DNA of 39,379 nucleotides from an uncultured Lachnospira sp. (GTDB taxonomy: Bacteria; Bacillota; Clostridia; Lachnospirales; Lachnospiraceae). The stretch's first letter is position 1, and every line of letters starts with the position of its first letter. The notes beneath the pieces are model-generated. The model was given only the letters and a program-made list of their open reading frames with translations. It was not told the origin of the DNA and made no database searches. Position numbers and translations under genes: made by a program. Shown piece after piece: positions 17,783 to 25,769 of the stretch. The stretch is from the NCBI GenBank assembly GCA_946186125.1, contig CAMHLZ010000033.1, positions 1-39,379 of the forward strand, read 5' to 3'.

Positions 17783-20058
17783 TATATACCGTTTATCTCA
17801 ACTCCTGTATAGAAGAAATGGAGTATTTCTGTAAAGCTCATGGTTTCACTCATTTTTTTCACGGCATTCTGGCTCATTCCGGCACCGTGGCCATATCCGC
17901 CGCCACGCAAAACAACCCCGTCTTCAACGTCATCCACGACAAAGTACGCGCTAGGCAGCATCGACATAGAATCAGCCACACTTCCATCTTTCTTGTTAAT
18001 ATCTATTCCATATGGATTAAGTACCTTTCGTATATTCAATTCCCTCTTCACTTTCACAGTGGCATCCGTCCCACAAATGATTAATTCGTTCATCACTCCA
18101 CCTTCAAGTCTCTCACCTGTCAGAAGTCTTTCAACAGTCCCTACCGAACCAATAGGAACGCTTACATATTCTCCCTCCGAATTAAGAGTCAGAACACATT
18201 CCGGTGACGCACTGTAAATCGACTGCAAAGTACGGTCGACACTTTCCGTAATCTCATCATAGGTCATGTGACAGTTCCATCTGTACCAGGCAAAATCCCT
18301 GTCAAAAGTATCAGCATCAGACCGTATAAACTCATCAAACCTGCTCTCATCTGTAAGGTCAGGAAATTCACCGTTGACATTTAAAATCTTCCCCCTGATA
18401 TATGGAAGTCCTTCTCCGCCCCAAATGGCTGACGTGGTCGTCACACCGCATGAGGTCGAAAAGAAATAAGCAAGAACCGTTTCGCCATCATAAGTCATGA
18501 CTTCTCCATAGGTTTCATCCACAGCTTCTATAGATTCAGGCGTCTCCTCACTGTTATTGTATACCTGATATCTGGTACTGTCATCCACATGTGCGCCATA
18601 TTCACTACATGAATTGGACAATAAATGCCTGTACGCATAGCTTCTTGCACATACCGCCTGCACCTTTAACGCTTCAACACCATAACTAACCGGCATTTCG
18701 CTCGGCACCACCGCATATAGATATTCTTCCAATGATAATTCATTAACAATCATCATTCCCGAAGGGGACGTATTTGAAATCTCAACCGTTCCCCTGTATG
18801 CCGGATTTCCATATCCTCTTTCAATCGATAATAATTGTACTTTCCCGTTTTCTTCAGGCGTTATCTTCATTCTTCCTTCTGCAAGATACGGACTGCTTTT
18901 GTCAACCTCGATTATCTCACCTGCAGCTTTATTTTCCATATTATTGCCATATAAAATTGTGTACCCCGTGGTGCAGGTAAATGATACAGTATCATGGAAT
19001 ATGTCCTCAAATCCGTTATCAGAAATCAATACTCTGATATTATCTGCTTCCACTTTCTTGTCTATCACTGCACAACATATCTTTCCGTCTGCCACGATAA
19101 ACGTCTGTGCACTGTAACCTACCAAAATACTGTTCTTTGTATCATCCCTTACCCCTGAAGTAATGTTATATACTCTGAAATCATCTGTAATCTCCAAAGT
19201 TCCAAAGCTCTCTATTTCCACAGTATTATCACTAATCTCAAGCACCTTTCCACTAATCCTATCCGCTTTAACAGATATACCGGTAATAACATGATTCTCA
19301 ATCACCACATCTGCCACAGCATCATGATAATCACCATGATAACCTTTAACCCCAAGTTCCCTGCTCTGTCCGCAGAAGAAAACTTTTACTTTCTCATCAT
19401 GACTTTCCTCAATCCACACATTATTATACACTACACATTTATCAACAATTTCTCCTAATGTTATAATCACCTGTCCCCTGACATATGCATCGACTCTGGT
19501 ATCCATGCAGGAAGTGATATCTGCCCCGGAATATTCATAATTTCCTAAGTCTGTGACAACCGTTTCTCCAATCCCTGCAATCGTGAGCTGACACTTGTTT
19601 ACATCCGTCACCTCAGGATGTTTTTGTACAATTGCCTCGTATATATCATACCAGTCTGTCCTTTTTACTGCATCATTCAACTTATGATTGCCGGATATAG
19701 AATTAATGCTTTCCATCCCCAGTTCTTTCAATAACTCATTCAATTCTTTATATGTAAATACAGAGTTCATACGCCTGTGATCAGGCTTAAAAAATGTAAT
19801 TTCGGGTTTTCCCGTTATGAGCATGTTAATATAATCCTCGTACCATTGTTTATCCTCCCCGCTTCCAAAATAATCATTCTGATTAGCACGACATTCCTCA
19901 TTACTAAAAAATAACAGAGCAATTGCCTTACCTGCATCTGCTTCTGTAATAAATCTTTCCGTATTTTTATTATAAAACTTGTCTATGGCGCATTTTCCTA
20001 ATACTAATCCTGCAATCATTAAAAAGCAGCATAACAAAATAATCCTATTCTTCTTCAT
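17770..20058 (-). CDS. Large SpoIID/LytB-domain cell-wall protein
   Basis: The product is about 762 residues with an N-terminal membrane anchor (LLCCFLMIAGLVLG). Its long N-terminal part has small repeated beta modules of unknown type. A SpoIID/LytB domain follows (about 425-550), with AVVPSEMP holding the probable catalytic Glu and ALKVQAVCARSYAY. The C-terminus has the family GYGHGAGMSQNA motif. SpoIID is a lytic transglycosylase that cuts stripped glycan strands during spore engulfment, but at more than twice the length of SpoIID this is a vegetative relative, likely a surface glycan hydrolase. The ATG at 20058 is chosen because GAGGA lies six bases before it; upstream in-frame starts lack a ribosome site. 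The 6S terminator lies just upstream. Confidence 0.88.
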   Translation of the reverse strand: MKKNRIILLCCFLMIAGLVLGKCAIDKFYNKNTERFITEADAGKAIALLFFSNEECRANQNDYFGSGEDKQWYEDYINMLITGKPEITFFKPDHRRMNSVFTYKELNELLKELGMESINSISGNHKLNDAVKRTDWYDIYEAIVQKHPEVTDVNKCQLTIAGIGETVVTDLGNYEYSGADITSCMDTRVDAYVRGQVIITLGEIVDKCVVYNNVWIEESHDEKVKVFFCGQSRELGVKGYHGDYHDAVADVVIENHVITGISVKADRISGKVLEISDNTVEIESFGTLEITDDFRVYNITSGVRDDTKNSILVGYSAQTFIVADGKICCAVIDKKVEADNIRVLISDNGFEDIFHDTVSFTCTTGYTILYGNNMENKAAGEIIEVDKSSPYLAEGRMKITPEENGKVQLLSIERGYGNPAYRGTVEISNTSPSGMMIVNELSLEEYLYAVVPSEMPVSYGVEALKVQAVCARSYAYRHLLSNSCSEYGAHVDDSTRYQVYNNSEETPESIEAVDETYGEVMTYDGETVLAYFFSTSCGVTTTSAIWGGEGLPYIRGKILNVNGEFPDLTDESRFDEFIRSDADTFDRDFAWYRWNCHMTYDEITESVDRTLQSIYSASPECVLTLNSEGEYVSVPIGSVGTVERLLTGERLEGGVMNELIICGTDATVKVKRELNIRKVLNPYGIDINKKDGSVADSMSMLPSAYFVVDDVEDGVVLRGGGYGHGAGMSQNAVKKMSETMSFTEILHFFYTGVEINGIYKTE

Positions 20059-20077
20059 TTCCATCCTCAATCTTACC

Positions 20078-20316
20078 AAATAAAAGCAGCACAAACATGT
20101 GCTGCTTTTTTATTCTGCATAATACCCAAAATGCCGGTCTCTGTGATTTTGAGTCCTAGCTACGCTAGGTGGGTAACCGCAACCAACTACTCTGTCTTCC
20201 ACTCGTATGGAGGCCTGACATCATAGAAAGTGATATAAGAATCCCAATTCAAAAATGTAGGTTCAAAATAACAGAAGTGTCGTACATTCCAGGCTACGCA
20301 TTACCAAGTTATCGAT
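20078..20316 (-). ncRNA. ssrS: 6S RNA (RNA polymerase regulator)
   Basis: No frame is open here, but the minus-strand transcript folds into the 6S rod. A closing stem pairs GCGTA and CCTGGAATG near 20285-20299 with CATTTTGGG and TATGC near 20116-20135. A second stem pairs TCTGTTATTTTGA with TCAAAATCACAGA. A large central bubble follows, with the typical CCTAGCGTAGCTAGG hairpin on its 3' side. 6S RNA mimics an open promoter and binds the housekeeping RNA polymerase holoenzyme. A strong promoter lies directly upstream, and the transcript ends at a 12-base-pair terminator (20082-20109) followed by ATTT. Identification rests on fold and remembered family sequence; a covariance search would settle it. 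Confidence 0.83.
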
Positions 20317-20321
20317 AACTT
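20306..20321. promoter_or_regulatory. Perfect 16-bp palindrome at the 6S transcription start
   Basis: AAGTTATCGATAACTT is fully self-complementary and lies immediately after the -10 of the 6S promoter, an operator-like position. Confidence 0.5.
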
Positions 20322-20322
20322 A

Positions 20323-20351
20323 AGTATACTCTATTCTATGTGTTTTTTCAA
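20323..20351 (-). promoter_or_regulatory. SigA promoter of 6S RNA
   Basis: TTGAAA (20346-20351), 17 bases, TATACT (20323-20328) on the minus strand. Confidence 0.8.
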
Positions 20352-20399
20352 GTTTTTATTCGTATGTATACAGTATTTTTATCCTTTGATAAAATTTTT

Positions 20400-20900
20400 T
20401 TATGACAAAAGCATTCCCAATGCGCCGTAGGAAACGATATCCATAATTATTGCTGCCATGATGACACCTATAAGAATCGCTATCGAAGCCTTCTTAATAT
20501 CAAATTCCAAAAGCGATGCTATCAGAGAACCGGTCCATGCACCGGTTCCCGGAAGCGGAATGCCTACAAATGCCAGCAAAAAGGCAAACTCGCCTTTTTC
20601 GGCACCACTAGACTTCTTCTCTGCCCTTTGCTCAAGCTTCTCAACCAGACCTTTGAAAATATTATGATCCTTCATAAACTTGAATATCCTTTTTATAAAC
20701 AGCAAAACAAACGGAATCGGCAATACATTTCCTATAATACAGATTATATTTGCCTTTAACAGTGGAATCTTAAGCAGGCTTGCTATAACTATACCTCCAC
20801 GCAATTCTATTAACGGTAACATTGACACAAAGAATACAAACACTTCCTTTGGCACAAAATCGCCCATTGTACTCTGATACCATGCTACTAAACTTTCCAT
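20400..20900 (-). CDS. Small multidrug export family protein (COG2426 type)
   Basis: The 166-residue product is an integral membrane protein with about four hydrophobic segments. Signatures of the putative small multidrug export family are present: PLIELRGGIVIA near the N-terminus, an amphipathic loop with KKSSGAEKGEFAFLLAFVGIPLPGTGAWTG, and a C-terminal IGVIMAAIIMDIVSYGALG. Transport function is a family label, not demonstrated. The ATG at 20900 is preceded by GGAGG. The gene follows hisC by 31 bases and is probably cotranscribed with the two aminotransferases. A 6S promoter starts 50 bases downstream. Confidence 0.85.
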   Translation of the reverse strand: MESLVAWYQSTMGDFVPKEVFVFFVSMLPLIELRGGIVIASLLKIPLLKANIICIIGNVLPIPFVLLFIKRIFKFMKDHNIFKGLVEKLEQRAEKKSSGAEKGEFAFLLAFVGIPLPGTGAWTGSLIASLLEFDIKKASIAILIGVIMAAIIMDIVSYGALGMLLS

Positions 20901-20931
20901 AAATTTCCTCCAATTTCCAAATTTTTTCAAG

Positions 20932-21999
20932 TTATACTTTGATGAATTCTTCCAAAACATCAAAAAACTTATCCATCTCTTCATCCGTTCCTATGGTAAC
21001 TCTCAGGTAATTATCTATTCCGGGACTATTAAAATATCTCACAAAAATATTTTTCGTCTTCAAATACTCAAATATATCCTTCGCCTGATATTTTTCATGT
21101 GTCACAAAGATAAAGTTTGCCCTGGAATCCGGAAATACAAATCCCAGCTTTTTAAACCTTTCCTTAGCTCTTTCCCTTGTATCCGTAATCTTTTTAATTG
21201 TCTCTTCGAAATATGCTTTATTTGCAATGACGGATGCACCCACAGCCAGCGAACTCTGATTCATTGTATATGAATTAATAGCAAATTTCACTGCCTTCAT
21301 CGCATTAATCAGCTCATCATTACCTATGGCATATCCGATTCTCATTCCTGCCATAGAACGCGCCTTTGAAAATGTCTGTACCACAAGCAGGTTTTCGTAC
21401 TTATCAAGCAAACTGACAGCCGATTCTCCGCCAAAATCAATATACGCTTCATCCACAATCACAATAACATCCTGATTATGTTCCAGTATGTCTTCTATAT
21501 CTTCCAGCGATTCAAGCACTCCCGTAGGTGCATTAGGATTAGGGAAAATCACTCCTCCATTTTCTTCATAGTAATCTTCTTTCACCATCTTAAAATCCGA
21601 ATCAAGTTTTTTACATTCATACGGCACCCTGTACATATCCGCCCATACACTGTAAAATGAATAGGTTATATCCGGAAAGAAAATCTTTTTCCCCGAATTA
21701 AAAAATGTCTGAAATGCAATTGATATAACATCATCTGAACCCACTCCCACAAAGAAATTATCCGCCGGTCTTTCATAGAATTTTGAAAGTTCCTCTACGA
21801 GAACAGTGGCATCCGGATCCGGATACAGTCTCAATGAATTTGTATCAAATTCAGCACTTGCCTTTATAACCTCCGGTGCAGGAGGATATGGATTTTCATT
21901 TGTATTCAGTTTAATTACATCTTTTATCTTCGGCTGCTCACCCGGAACATACGGGGTAATACTTCTAATGTTTTTCTGCCAAGCCTTCATAATTCTCAT
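20932..21999 (-). CDS. hisC: Histidinol-phosphate aminotransferase (class I/II PLP enzyme)
   Basis: The 355-residue product is a fold-type I aminotransferase of the HisC subgroup: LNTNENPYPP near 31, a tyrosine motif LRLYPDP near 57, GVGSDDVI near 85, NPNAPTG near 154, DEAYIDF near 183 and the PLP Lys212 in TFSKARSMAGMRIGYA. HisC converts imidazole-acetol phosphate and glutamate to histidinol phosphate; related enzymes act on aromatic amino acids. No other his gene is present, so the physiological substrate is inferred. AAAGGA precedes the first ATG closely; a second ATG nine bases on is possible. It lies 19 bases after the upstream aminotransferase, suggesting one operon. Confidence 0.87.
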   Translation of the reverse strand: MRIMKAWQKNIRSITPYVPGEQPKIKDVIKLNTNENPYPPAPEVIKASAEFDTNSLRLYPDPDATVLVEELSKFYERPADNFFVGVGSDDVISIAFQTFFNSGKKIFFPDITYSFYSVWADMYRVPYECKKLDSDFKMVKEDYYEENGGVIFPNPNAPTGVLESLEDIEDILEHNQDVIVIVDEAYIDFGGESAVSLLDKYENLLVVQTFSKARSMAGMRIGYAIGNDELINAMKAVKFAINSYTMNQSSLAVGASVIANKAYFEETIKKITDTRERAKERFKKLGFVFPDSRANFIFVTHEKYQAKDIFEYLKTKNIFVRYFNSPGIDNYLRVTIGTDEEMDKFFDVLEEFIKV

Positions 22000-22018
22000 C
22001 GTTCCTTTCGAAATAGTT

Positions 22019-23206
22019 TTAGCCTAAAAATTCTTTTGCAAGTTCTTTAAATGCCGGCAATGAATTTTTGATGGTATCGTGAGATACACAATATGCGATT
22101 CTTACATAACCCGGACAAGCAAATGAGCTCCCCGGAACCATAAGAATATGATGCTTCTTTGCAGCTTCCACAAATACTTTTTCATCTTCCACAGGTGACT
22201 TTAAGAACAGATAAAAAGCTCCCTGAGGCTTTGCACACTCAAATCCGTACTCTAACAGACTATTGTATAACAATTCCCTGTTATCATTATATGGCTTAAT
22301 ATTTACCTCTGCATCAACGCATCTTGCAATTACTCTCTGCATAAGCGAAGGTGCATTCACAAATCCCAAAATTCTCGTTGCAACATTTGCTGCGGATGAT
22401 ACATCTTCAAAATCACTTACTTCTGACGGAATCACAAGGTATCCGATTCTCTCTCCCGGAAGCGATAATGATTTACTGTATGAATATCCTATTATAGTAT
22501 TGGCATAGTATTTTGTCGGGTATGGTACCTTAACTCCATCATACACCAGTTCTCTATATGGTTCATCCGAAATCAGGTAAATCTCTGTTCCAAACTCTTT
22601 CTGCTTCTTTTCCATGATGTCTGCAAGTTTTTTAATCGTCTCTTCTGAATATACAACTCCCGTAGGATTATTTGGATTATTGATAATTACAGCCTTTGTC
22701 TTTGCCGTTATCTTCTCCTCAAACTCATCAAATTTAGGCTGAAAGGTTTCAGTATCGGGTGAAATGACCACAAGATTTCCATCATAATTGCCAACATATG
22801 AACGATATTCACCAAAATATGGTGCAAATGCTATCACTTCATCACCGGGATTTATCAAACTCTTTAATATAACATTTAGTCCGCCTGCTGCACCAACCGT
22901 CATAACAATATTTTTTTCATCAAATGCTGTGCCATGCTTTTTATTAATCGAGTCGGCTATTACCTTTCTCACGTCTTCATAGCCGGAATTGCTCATATAA
23001 CCGTGTAAAAAAACTGATTCTTCTTCACGTACTATATCTATAATCGCTTTATTAACAGCTTCCGGTGCAGGAACATTTGGGTTTCCCAGACTGAAATCAT
23101 ACACATTCTCTGCTCCATACACGCTCGCCATCTTTTTTCCTTCTTCAAACATTGCTCTTATAACAGAACTTCCTGCCACAAAAGCTTTCATTTTTTCTGA
23201 AATCAT
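22019..23206 (-). CDS. PLP-dependent aminotransferase, aspartate-aminotransferase-like
   Basis: The 395-residue product belongs to class I/II aminotransferases. Seen motifs are FSLGNPNVPAP near 38, GYMSNSGYEDVR near 69, NNPNNPTG near 176, SDEPYRELVYDG near 213 and PLP Lys245 in YSYSKSLSLPGERIGY, with an Arg near the C-terminus (GYVRIAYC) that would bind a carboxylate. Family members in Clostridia are annotated as aspartate or broad-specificity aminotransferases; the substrate cannot be fixed. The start has only a weak ribosome site. The right end of a decayed transposon lies about 20 bases upstream, so the original promoter may have been replaced. First gene of an operon with hisC. Confidence 0.85.
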   Translation of the reverse strand: MISEKMKAFVAGSSVIRAMFEEGKKMASVYGAENVYDFSLGNPNVPAPEAVNKAIIDIVREEESVFLHGYMSNSGYEDVRKVIADSINKKHGTAFDEKNIVMTVGAAGGLNVILKSLINPGDEVIAFAPYFGEYRSYVGNYDGNLVVISPDTETFQPKFDEFEEKITAKTKAVIINNPNNPTGVVYSEETIKKLADIMEKKQKEFGTEIYLISDEPYRELVYDGVKVPYPTKYYANTIIGYSYSKSLSLPGERIGYLVIPSEVSDFEDVSSAANVATRILGFVNAPSLMQRVIARCVDAEVNIKPYNDNRELLYNSLLEYGFECAKPQGAFYLFLKSPVEDEKVFVEAAKKHHILMVPGSSFACPGYVRIAYCVSHDTIKNSLPAFKELAKEFLG

Positions 23207-23226
23207 CTCAATTCTGCTACTAAAAA

Positions 23227-23632
23227 CATATACAAATGTGTATATGCTAGATGATTCGCTACAAACTCACGATTTGTAGTTACTGCTTCATAGTGTATGC
23301 TTTTGATTGACCGAAATCATATCTACTCACAAGTTCTTGTACACTCCACAGTCGTAAATTCCCGACTAGCCATCGGTACATATCTATATTGCCTTGTTTG
23401 TGACATTATATAGATTTATTTCATCTAATTAGTAGGTTCTCCTTTCTTAAAATTTGATTTTTGCTACTTGGTTTTCATAGTCTTATACCATTACCCAAAC
23501 ACAACCATCAGGTTTCTACACCATAGTTAACAGGACTATTTCAAACTGTTCTGGGATTTCCTGTGTTTTTGGTAGTTTTACGTCACCAACGAATACTCTG
23601 GATTTTGAGTATCTTTGAGTATATTTACTCAC
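23227..23632 (-). mobile_element. Decayed IS200/IS605-family (tnpB-type) element
   Basis: From 23632 to 23447 the minus strand reads as a TnpB/OrfB relic with in-frame stops: VKLPKTQEIPEQFEIVLLTM, stop, KPDGCVWVMV, stop, DYENQVAKIKF, stop. This resembles the N-terminal beta domain of TnpB (LPK...IPE...YE). The catalytic RuvC part is gone. Downstream, a stretch containing CACTATGAAGCAG followed by hairpins CTACAAA/TTTGTAG (23259-23279) and CATATACA/TGTATATG (23227-23246) resembles the right end of such elements, where the guide (omega) RNA scaffold also lies. It is a transposase remnant that cannot move. The left end is not defined. Confidence 0.58.
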
Positions 23633-23726
23633 ATTTAATATTATTATTAGTTACTTAAGCATTTCTCCTTCATTTAATAACTTAATGTTCTACATTAATA
23701 AATCTTGCCACAACTATCATTCTATG

Positions 23727-23742
23727 TCAAGACAAGTCTTGA
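23727..23742. repeat. Short inverted repeat TCAAGAC-AA-GTCTTGA
   Basis: A 7-2-7 inverted repeat lies beside the GGATA/TATCC cluster in the gap between the transposon remnant and the Schlafen-like gene. It may be an operator half of that cluster or chance. Confidence 0.4.
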
Positions 23743-23746
23743 TAAG

Positions 23747-23814
23747 TATCCGTTAGCTGGTTACTAATGGATATTTGTATCCAGTAAACGGATACTAGTA
23801 TCCAGTAAATATCC
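23747..23814. promoter_or_regulatory. Phased cluster of GGATA/TATCC sites
   Basis: TATCC starts at 23747, 23778, 23799 and 23810; GGATA starts at 23769 and 23790. The spacings of 31, 21, 11 and 21 bases are close to whole helical turns. One pair forms a perfect 14-bp palindrome (23790-23803) and another a GGATA-4-TATCC repeat (23769-23782). The layout looks like a cooperative DNA-binding site. It lies directly after the stop of the Schlafen-like gene. Confidence 0.5.
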
Positions 23815-23831
23815 AATAACTTATATTCATT

Positions 23832-25340
23832 TCAATTATTGTCATTCACTATATATTTTGTGCCAGGTCCACTGCCTGTTTTTCTCAATATATTATTCTG
23901 TATCATCTTATCCAGTAACCTACGTGCACCTGCTCGTGTTTTATATTCACACAATTCCATTGTTTCTTGCGTTGAGATGCTTTCATGACTTTTAAGATAA
24001 TGCATTACTCTTTGTTCTTTATTCAAATTACTTATTCCATCTGTTCCTGTTGATTCTGCTTGGCTCCTATTTTCATTTCTAATATCAGCAGCTCCCGGAA
24101 TATACACAACCTGCCCTACTTCCAGTTTTAATGTCACCCTATCTGAGCGTTCCGAAAATTCGAACTCTGGTTTCTTCCAGTTCTGCTCTTTCCAAGCGGT
24201 CATAATCTTATCAACACCGCTTCCGGCACGTTCACCAACATTTACAAATCCAAACATCTTGAGAATATTGGGATTTCTTGGATCACTGTTTCCGCCTGCA
24301 TAAAATTCCTCTTTGGTCACTCGAATTGTTCCAGGATTCGATATAGTTAGTTCCTTTCCATTTTTGACCACAAGGATTCCTCGTCTGCCATAATAATTTG
24401 CATGTGCCAAAGCATTTGCCAAAGCCTCCTCTAAGGCATCGTGAACATCCACTCTGTCTACACGATATCCATCTCTACGATTGGCAAATGGAACTGCCAC
24501 TTCATCATCCATTCGTGTACGCACCTTACAGAAGAAATCATATATATTTCCACTCCAATCACCTTCATTAGAATGTGTACGGAATAACCAACGAACCGCT
24601 TTATCATCACATTCTTCCCGATAATCCAAAAAATAATTAGGAAAAACCTCTGTAATGTGATATGCCTCTCCAAAGAACAAAAGTCCGGCTATCGTTGGAG
24701 ATAGTGAACCTTTCTTATTCTTTGCCACCGCTCTCAATTTCATAAGAAACTCATCATTTTCCAATGCATTCCAGGGATGTCCACTGTGAAGCTGTTTAAA
24801 TATGATACGATAACCTTTAATCGTATCCTGATTAAGCACATCCAACTCCATTTCTTCGATTACTTCAATGTCTCCGGACACATCTCTCTGATCCGCAAAC
24901 ATTGCTCTTACTGCTTCTTCTGTACAAAGGAAATCTCCCTCATAATCTCTTTTATATGTGCCTTTCATAGGATCTGTTCCAATATAAACCGGCTTGTCAT
25001 GTCTATCTGCCGCAGGAACATCAATTCTAAGAATCTTCTTATCTACTACCGCAACAGGGCGAACATGATGATTTAACAAAATATTTTTTGATACCTTGTT
25101 TCTATCATTTAATGTGCTCCAGAAATCCTTCTGATACTTGATAATCTGCTTTTCTGTCAGACCCTCCACCGTAAATGAATCTCTATGTTCTTTTACTCCC
25201 AAGAGAATTGTTCCACCATTGGTATTCGCAAAGGAAGAATATGTCTCCCATATACTTTCCGGAAGTCCACCTGTTGCCAATTTGCACTCACGTTCGTGAT
25301 TTTCTTTAAGGTTTAATTCTTTTAAAATATTATCTTTCAA
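23832..25340 (-). CDS. ATP-binding protein with Schlafen/AlbA_2 domain and winged helix, putative regulator
   Basis: The 502-residue product shows three parts. The N-terminal AlbA_2/Schlafen-like domain (about 10-130) has E-R-ECK and SFANTNGGTILLGV. A GHKL-type ATPase-like region (about 270-390) has EALANALAHANYYG, LTISNPG and GERAGSGVDKI. The C-terminus (about 435-495) looks like a winged helix-turn-helix. This matches COG2865-type predicted transcriptional regulators, common in accessory regions and sometimes near toxin-antitoxin or defence loci. The target is unknown. Translation probably starts at TTG (25340), eight bases after GGAGG. It has its own promoter and is flanked by a MITE-like repeat upstream and a transposon remnant downstream, so it may have been acquired. 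Confidence 0.87.
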   Translation of the reverse strand: MKDNILKELNLKENHERECKLATGGLPESIWETYSSFANTNGGTILLGVKEHRDSFTVEGLTEKQIIKYQKDFWSTLNDRNKVSKNILLNHHVRPVAVVDKKILRIDVPAADRHDKPVYIGTDPMKGTYKRDYEGDFLCTEEAVRAMFADQRDVSGDIEVIEEMELDVLNQDTIKGYRIIFKQLHSGHPWNALENDEFLMKLRAVAKNKKGSLSPTIAGLLFFGEAYHITEVFPNYFLDYREECDDKAVRWLFRTHSNEGDWSGNIYDFFCKVRTRMDDEVAVPFANRRDGYRVDRVDVHDALEEALANALAHANYYGRRGILVVKNGKELTISNPGTIRVTKEEFYAGGNSDPRNPNILKMFGFVNVGERAGSGVDKIMTAWKEQNWKKPEFEFSERSDRVTLKLEVGQVVYIPGAADIRNENRSQAESTGTDGISNLNKEQRVMHYLKSHESISTQETMELCEYKTRAGARRLLDKMIQNNILRKTGSGPGTKYIVNDNN

Positions 25341-25443
25341 TCGTCAAACCTCCTGCTTATATCTTTATAAATTCAATTTCTTTCAAAATTCTTCCTTGGA
25401 CGTGTTTATCTCTATCATCATTGAGTAAAAACTCACTTTCTTA

Positions 25444-25472
25444 ATTATAGTAAAAAAAGTCTATTCTATCAA
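25444..25472 (-). promoter_or_regulatory. SigA promoter of the Schlafen-like gene
   Basis: TTGATA (25467-25472), 17 bases, TATAAT (25444-25449) on the minus strand. The rest of the 25341-25510 gap shows nothing else clear. Confidence 0.78.
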
Positions 25473-25510
25473 TCATAAGTTTTGAATTTTCTTACACGAA
25501 AGCAGCAAAC

Positions 25511-25675
25511 CTAGTATAGTCGTTTTAAATTAACCCTACTTTATATTTAGGATATGATTTCATTCTGCAAGGCAGAGGAATGAGGCGTAGCGGTGGCTAC
25601 GTCGATTGACGATAACGCCGCAGATGGAATCATAGGCAAATATAAAGTGGGTGTATTTAAAAACGACTATACTAG
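25511..25675. repeat. 165-bp MITE-like element with long terminal inverted repeats
   Basis: The ends are near-perfect inverted repeats (CTAGTATAGTCGTTTTAAAT at the left, its complement with one extra T at the right). Complementarity continues inward through ACTTTATATTT, ATGATT and CTGC. The centre holds a small hairpin, CGTAGCGGTGGCTACG, and has higher GC than its surroundings. No open frame is present and no obvious target duplication is seen at the ends. It fits a miniature inverted-repeat element or a transcribed long hairpin. Confidence 0.72.
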
Positions 25676-25723
25676 AAGATATATGTTAATATTTCAACCT
25701 ATACAAATATTTAATTCTAAAAT

Positions 25724-25760
25724 AATACCCACCATTCCTCACAAAAGAATAGTGGGTATT
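25724..25760 (-). terminator. Terminator after the LRR gene
   Basis: AATACCCAC(C)ATTC pairs with GAAT(A)GTGGGTATT around a nine-base loop, ten bases after the LRR stop; ATTTTAG follows on the minus strand. Confidence 0.75.
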
Positions 25761-25769
25761 GATTTTATA

